NCBI GenBank assembly: GCA_949289565.1 | Contig: CASEOO010000016.1 | Location: 186,001 to 250,000 of the forward strand | Direction: 5' to 3' | DNA from: an uncultured Bacteroidales bacterium | GTDB taxonomy: Bacteria; Bacteroidota; Bacteroidia; Bacteroidales; UBA932 | Length of the DNA stretch: 64,000 bases | Shown: one piece after another, positions 61,716 to 64,000 of the stretch | Position numbering within the stretch: the stretch's first letter is position 1 | How the letters are laid out: the number at the start of each line of letters is the position of its first letter | Notes under the pieces: generated by a model | Seen by the model: the letters and a program-made list of their open reading frames with translations, nothing else | The model's database searches: none | Told to the model about the DNA's origin: nothing | Translations under genes and position numbers: made by a program

Positions 61716-62279
61716 ATGAATAATTTAATTAAATATATTTGCTCGGTTGTTTTGATTATGACATTAATCGGAAATTCACATTCTGCGCTTGCACAAAGGA
61801 CAATCCCGAAACAGTCGTCACTCCAGGCATTGGCTCTGTTCAACGGCCATTCCTTCGGAGCTGAAGCAATCTATGGAAAATATACGTTAAACGGATACTG
61901 GAATACGGGAATATCATTCAATGACTATAACACAAGTCTGGACTCCGGTGACAAATACCAGTATGAGCATCTTTCGGCCAAGGGCGGATATATGTTCAGG
62001 ATTGTCGCTACAACCAGACGGAATATCAATGTTTATGGAGGTGGCGGTGCATTCATAGGTTGTGAGCTAATGGATCCGTTTGAAAAACTACCCTTTTATA
62101 TTGAGACCAATACAAATGACTTCCGATTTCTGTATGGGATATATGGAGAAATCAATCTGGAAATATTCTTGGCTGAAAAAACAGCCTTAACTGTCAATAT
62201 CGCCTTACCTGTAAATTTTTCATCGGTATTTGACGCTGTTCGTTATCAGACAGGATTAGGATGCCGGATATTGCTGTAA
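61716..62279 (+). CDS. traO: TraO-like conjugation protein
   Basis: This 187-residue protein has a signal peptide (ending near LAQRTIPKQ) and an outer-membrane barrel-like pattern: GAEAIYGKYTLNGYWNTG, AKGGYMFRIV, ALTVNIALPVNF. It resembles the TraO proteins of Bacteroidetes conjugative transposons. The other tra genes are not in view; the rest may lie beyond the right edge or the gene may be solitary. Confidence 0.65.
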   Translation: MNNLIKYICSVVLIMTLIGNSHSALAQRTIPKQSSLQALALFNGHSFGAEAIYGKYTLNGYWNTGISFNDYNTSLDSGDKYQYEHLSAKGGYMFRIVATTRRNINVYGGGGAFIGCELMDPFEKLPFYIETNTNDFRFLYGIYGEINLEIFLAEKTALTVNIALPVNFSSVFDAVRYQTGLGCRILL

Positions 62280-62565
62280 AGCCATAACAACATAAACGAT
62301 GAAAAGAATAATATAAACATTTTCAGAAATGGCAGACAGAAGCATAAAAACATAAACCACATATTGGAACATATTGTTCTACATGATAAAGTCAGCCTGA
62401 CATGCTGACAATGTTGGAGGAATTACATTAGCCGGACTGACCGGAATGTCGAAAGACAAGGACTGGAGGTGAGAGAATAAGTAGGGACAGTAAACAGTCT
62501 TCTCTGGTCATATCCGGCTTTGTTATTATAACCGGCTCTTATCACTTTTTTCTTGACTGTACTTT
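62280..62565. other. Gene-free stretch between traO and the DUF3575-like gene
   Basis: No credible ORF or clear terminator is seen. An AT-rich first part gives way to a more even composition; nothing else stands out. Confidence 0.5.
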
Positions 62566-63216
62566 ATGGACACCACACAAAACATTCAATCAAGTTACAC
62601 ACACATCAATTCACGGAAGGCCGTTGTGAAATGCCCTTCCTTTCTGAAATTTAAACCGAGTCTGAGCAGACTGATAATATCGGCTTGCATTATTCTTTTG
62701 AACGCCTGGCATGCCGATGCTCAAAAATATGCAGTTGCAGTCAATACCGCTGATGCCATTGCACTTGGAACGATAAGCGTTGACTGCTCTTATTCTACAG
62801 GCAGACACATTACTGTCAATGCTGGAGCCAGAATAAATCCTTGGACATTTAAAAGCGGATCTTCAAAACAGTTCCAGACCAGACACCAGACTTATTATGC
62901 CGGAATCCGGTACTGGTATTGGAATGCGTATTCAGGATGGTGGACAGGAGCCAAAGCCCAGTTTCAGGAATACAACCGAGGCGGTATTTTATCTCAAACG
63001 ACAGAAGAGGGCAACGCATACGGTCTGGCAATAAACGGAGGCTATTCTCTGATGCTCTCAAAGCATCTTAATCTGGACTTCGGTATCGGGCTATGGGGAG
63101 GAAAGCAATCTTACACTGAGTTTTCCTGCCCTAAATGTGGTCGTATTACAGCATCAGGCAAACGTTTCTTCATTCTGCCAGATGAACTTATCATATCTCT
63201 TGCGTGGATTTTCTAA
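62566..63216 (+). CDS. DUF3575-like exported protein
   Basis: This 216-residue protein has a hydrophobic signal-like helix near 36-52 (cleavage near ADAQK), then VAVNTADAIALGTISVD and VNAGARINPW. The order resembles DUF3575 proteins, which are often found in Bacteroidetes fimbria clusters. A CPKC motif near residue 192 could bind metal or form a disulfide. It precedes a Big-type lipoprotein gene by 8 bp. Confidence 0.62.
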   Translation: MDTTQNIQSSYTHINSRKAVVKCPSFLKFKPSLSRLIISACIILLNAWHADAQKYAVAVNTADAIALGTISVDCSYSTGRHITVNAGARINPWTFKSGSSKQFQTRHQTYYAGIRYWYWNAYSGWWTGAKAQFQEYNRGGILSQTTEEGNAYGLAINGGYSLMLSKHLNLDFGIGLWGGKQSYTEFSCPKCGRITASGKRFFILPDELIISLAWIF

Positions 63217-63224
63217 CTGTAAAA

Positions 63225-64000
63225 ATGACATTAAATCTATTTAGGATGAAACTGATCAGATTAGCATCAACTTTTGTCGTTATCCTGTGTTGCATTGCAT
63301 GTGACAGAAGGGAATTTGAGGTATCGGATAAAAGCCGACTTGAAAACATTTCACTGGAAGTATCGGACACATCCGGTCAATGGCTGATAGGTACGACACG
63401 AACATTTACGATAAAGTGCATGCCGGATTATGCCCGGGTACGGGAATTTAAACTTGAATGCTCTGATGAAAGTATTTTCAAGATTATTCAAGGCGTATCT
63501 GTAAACTCATTTGATGTCACTGCCATAAAAGAAGGAGAATCTGTAATATATGCTTCAGCAGACAGCAAGAAAGCAGAAAGGAGTTTTTCCGTGTATGATA
63601 ACAGTATCAAAAAAGAAGATTTTGAAGTAAAACTGTTCATACAGCCCTTCTCCGGGCAAGGTGACAATAATGAACTTCATAAAGAATCCGCATTAGATGT
63701 TGGGGATAGATTCTATCTGACGGCAACCAGTATATGCAAAACACCTGCTTATGACCTGACATCCAGTGATGAAACTGTCATTTCAGTCGAATGGTATAAT
63801 AACGGAAGTTGGGTAATATACGCCAGGAAGCCTGGGAAATGCGATCTTGTCTTAACCGTAGAGGATGGCTTAGGCAATTCGTTCAACTATCGGTATGCAA
63901 TTCTGGTATATGGGCATATAAACCTCGCTTGTACTTATGACATATTGGAATATACAGGAGGTTTCAGCGTCGAAAACCATCAGTATGAAATCGGAAATGC
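63225..64000 (+). CDS. Lipoprotein with Ig-like (Big) domains, C-terminal part off the edge
   Basis: The frame is open to the window end (about 258 visible residues). ATG at 63225 or at 63246 are both possible; the second gives a clean signal with lipobox ending CCIAC. The mature part is repeated beta-sandwich (residues about 30-100 and 125-215), with KEGESVIYASADSKKA and KPGKCDLVLTVED, typical of Big_2-like surface lipoproteins. It follows the DUF3575-like gene and may be part of a surface-appendage module. Confidence 0.65.
   Translation, partial: MTLNLFRMKLIRLASTFVVILCCIACDRREFEVSDKSRLENISLEVSDTSGQWLIGTTRTFTIKCMPDYARVREFKLECSDESIFKIIQGVSVNSFDVTAIKEGESVIYASADSKKAERSFSVYDNSIKKEDFEVKLFIQPFSGQGDNNELHKESALDVGDRFYLTATSICKTPAYDLTSSDETVISVEWYNNGSWVIYARKPGKCDLVLTVEDGLGNSFNYRYAILVYGHINLACTYDILEYTGGFSVENHQYEIGN

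Overview
The window reads as a Bacteroidales chromosome (Bacteroidota), probably a gut or rumen commensal. Evidence: several promoters carry the phylum's -7 box TAnnTTTG, some with a TTTG -33 box 19-20 bp upstream. There are fimbrillin-like lipoproteins, a CTC-type L25, an RpoZ-like omega protein, a 57-residue histone-like protein, and the nadK-uppS-bamA-ompH order typical of the phylum. Genus cannot be settled by eye.

Positions 1-43,700 are ordinary chromosome. From left to right: the N-terminus of a DPP III-like peptidase; two tandem fimbrillin-like lipoproteins, one with a G9 tract, divergent from a C11 (clostripain-type) protease; rplY-pth; a four-gene cluster of PqqD-like protein, ABC exporter, HPr-kinase-like protein and S26-type peptidase, divergent from a winged-helix AAA+ ATPase; a MATE pump and a CopA ATPase with a CopZ-like domain fused to its end; a porin, dicarboxylate transporter, gdhA and korBA, a plausible glutamate/2-oxoglutarate/succinate unit; envelope biogenesis genes (ompH, bamA, uppS, nadK, a second ompH, a glycosyltransferase, a LysM lipoprotein-like protein, bamD) mixed with pdxJ, recN, rpoZ and trxB; a Fur-family regulator with a palindrome on its promoter; cstA; one tRNA-Val; a pectinesterase; and another fimbrillin.

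From about 43,800 to the right edge the sequence is AT-richer and gene content becomes that of an integrated or replicating mobilizable plasmid-like element. It has a ParB-family protein, a Toprim primase, a coupling protein, a relaxase with accessory protein, two SSBs, an iteron array beside a Rep_3-type initiator, and a TraO homologue. It carries at least three candidate anti-phage modules: an AlbA_2-KAP NTPase with a membrane partner, a metallo-beta-lactamase-fold protein with a membrane partner, and a Septu-like ATPase/HNH pair. A five-gene run of small ORFs led by ssb resembles a conjugation leading region. No integrase or clear att site is visible, and the right end lies outside the window.

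The most unexplained structure is a 179-bp nested imperfect palindrome between the primase and parB genes. Its two outer-stem G:U wobbles pair only in the + strand, which suggests a folded RNA or single-stranded DNA site such as a priming origin. Protein assignments rest on motif reading alone; no search or folding program was run.
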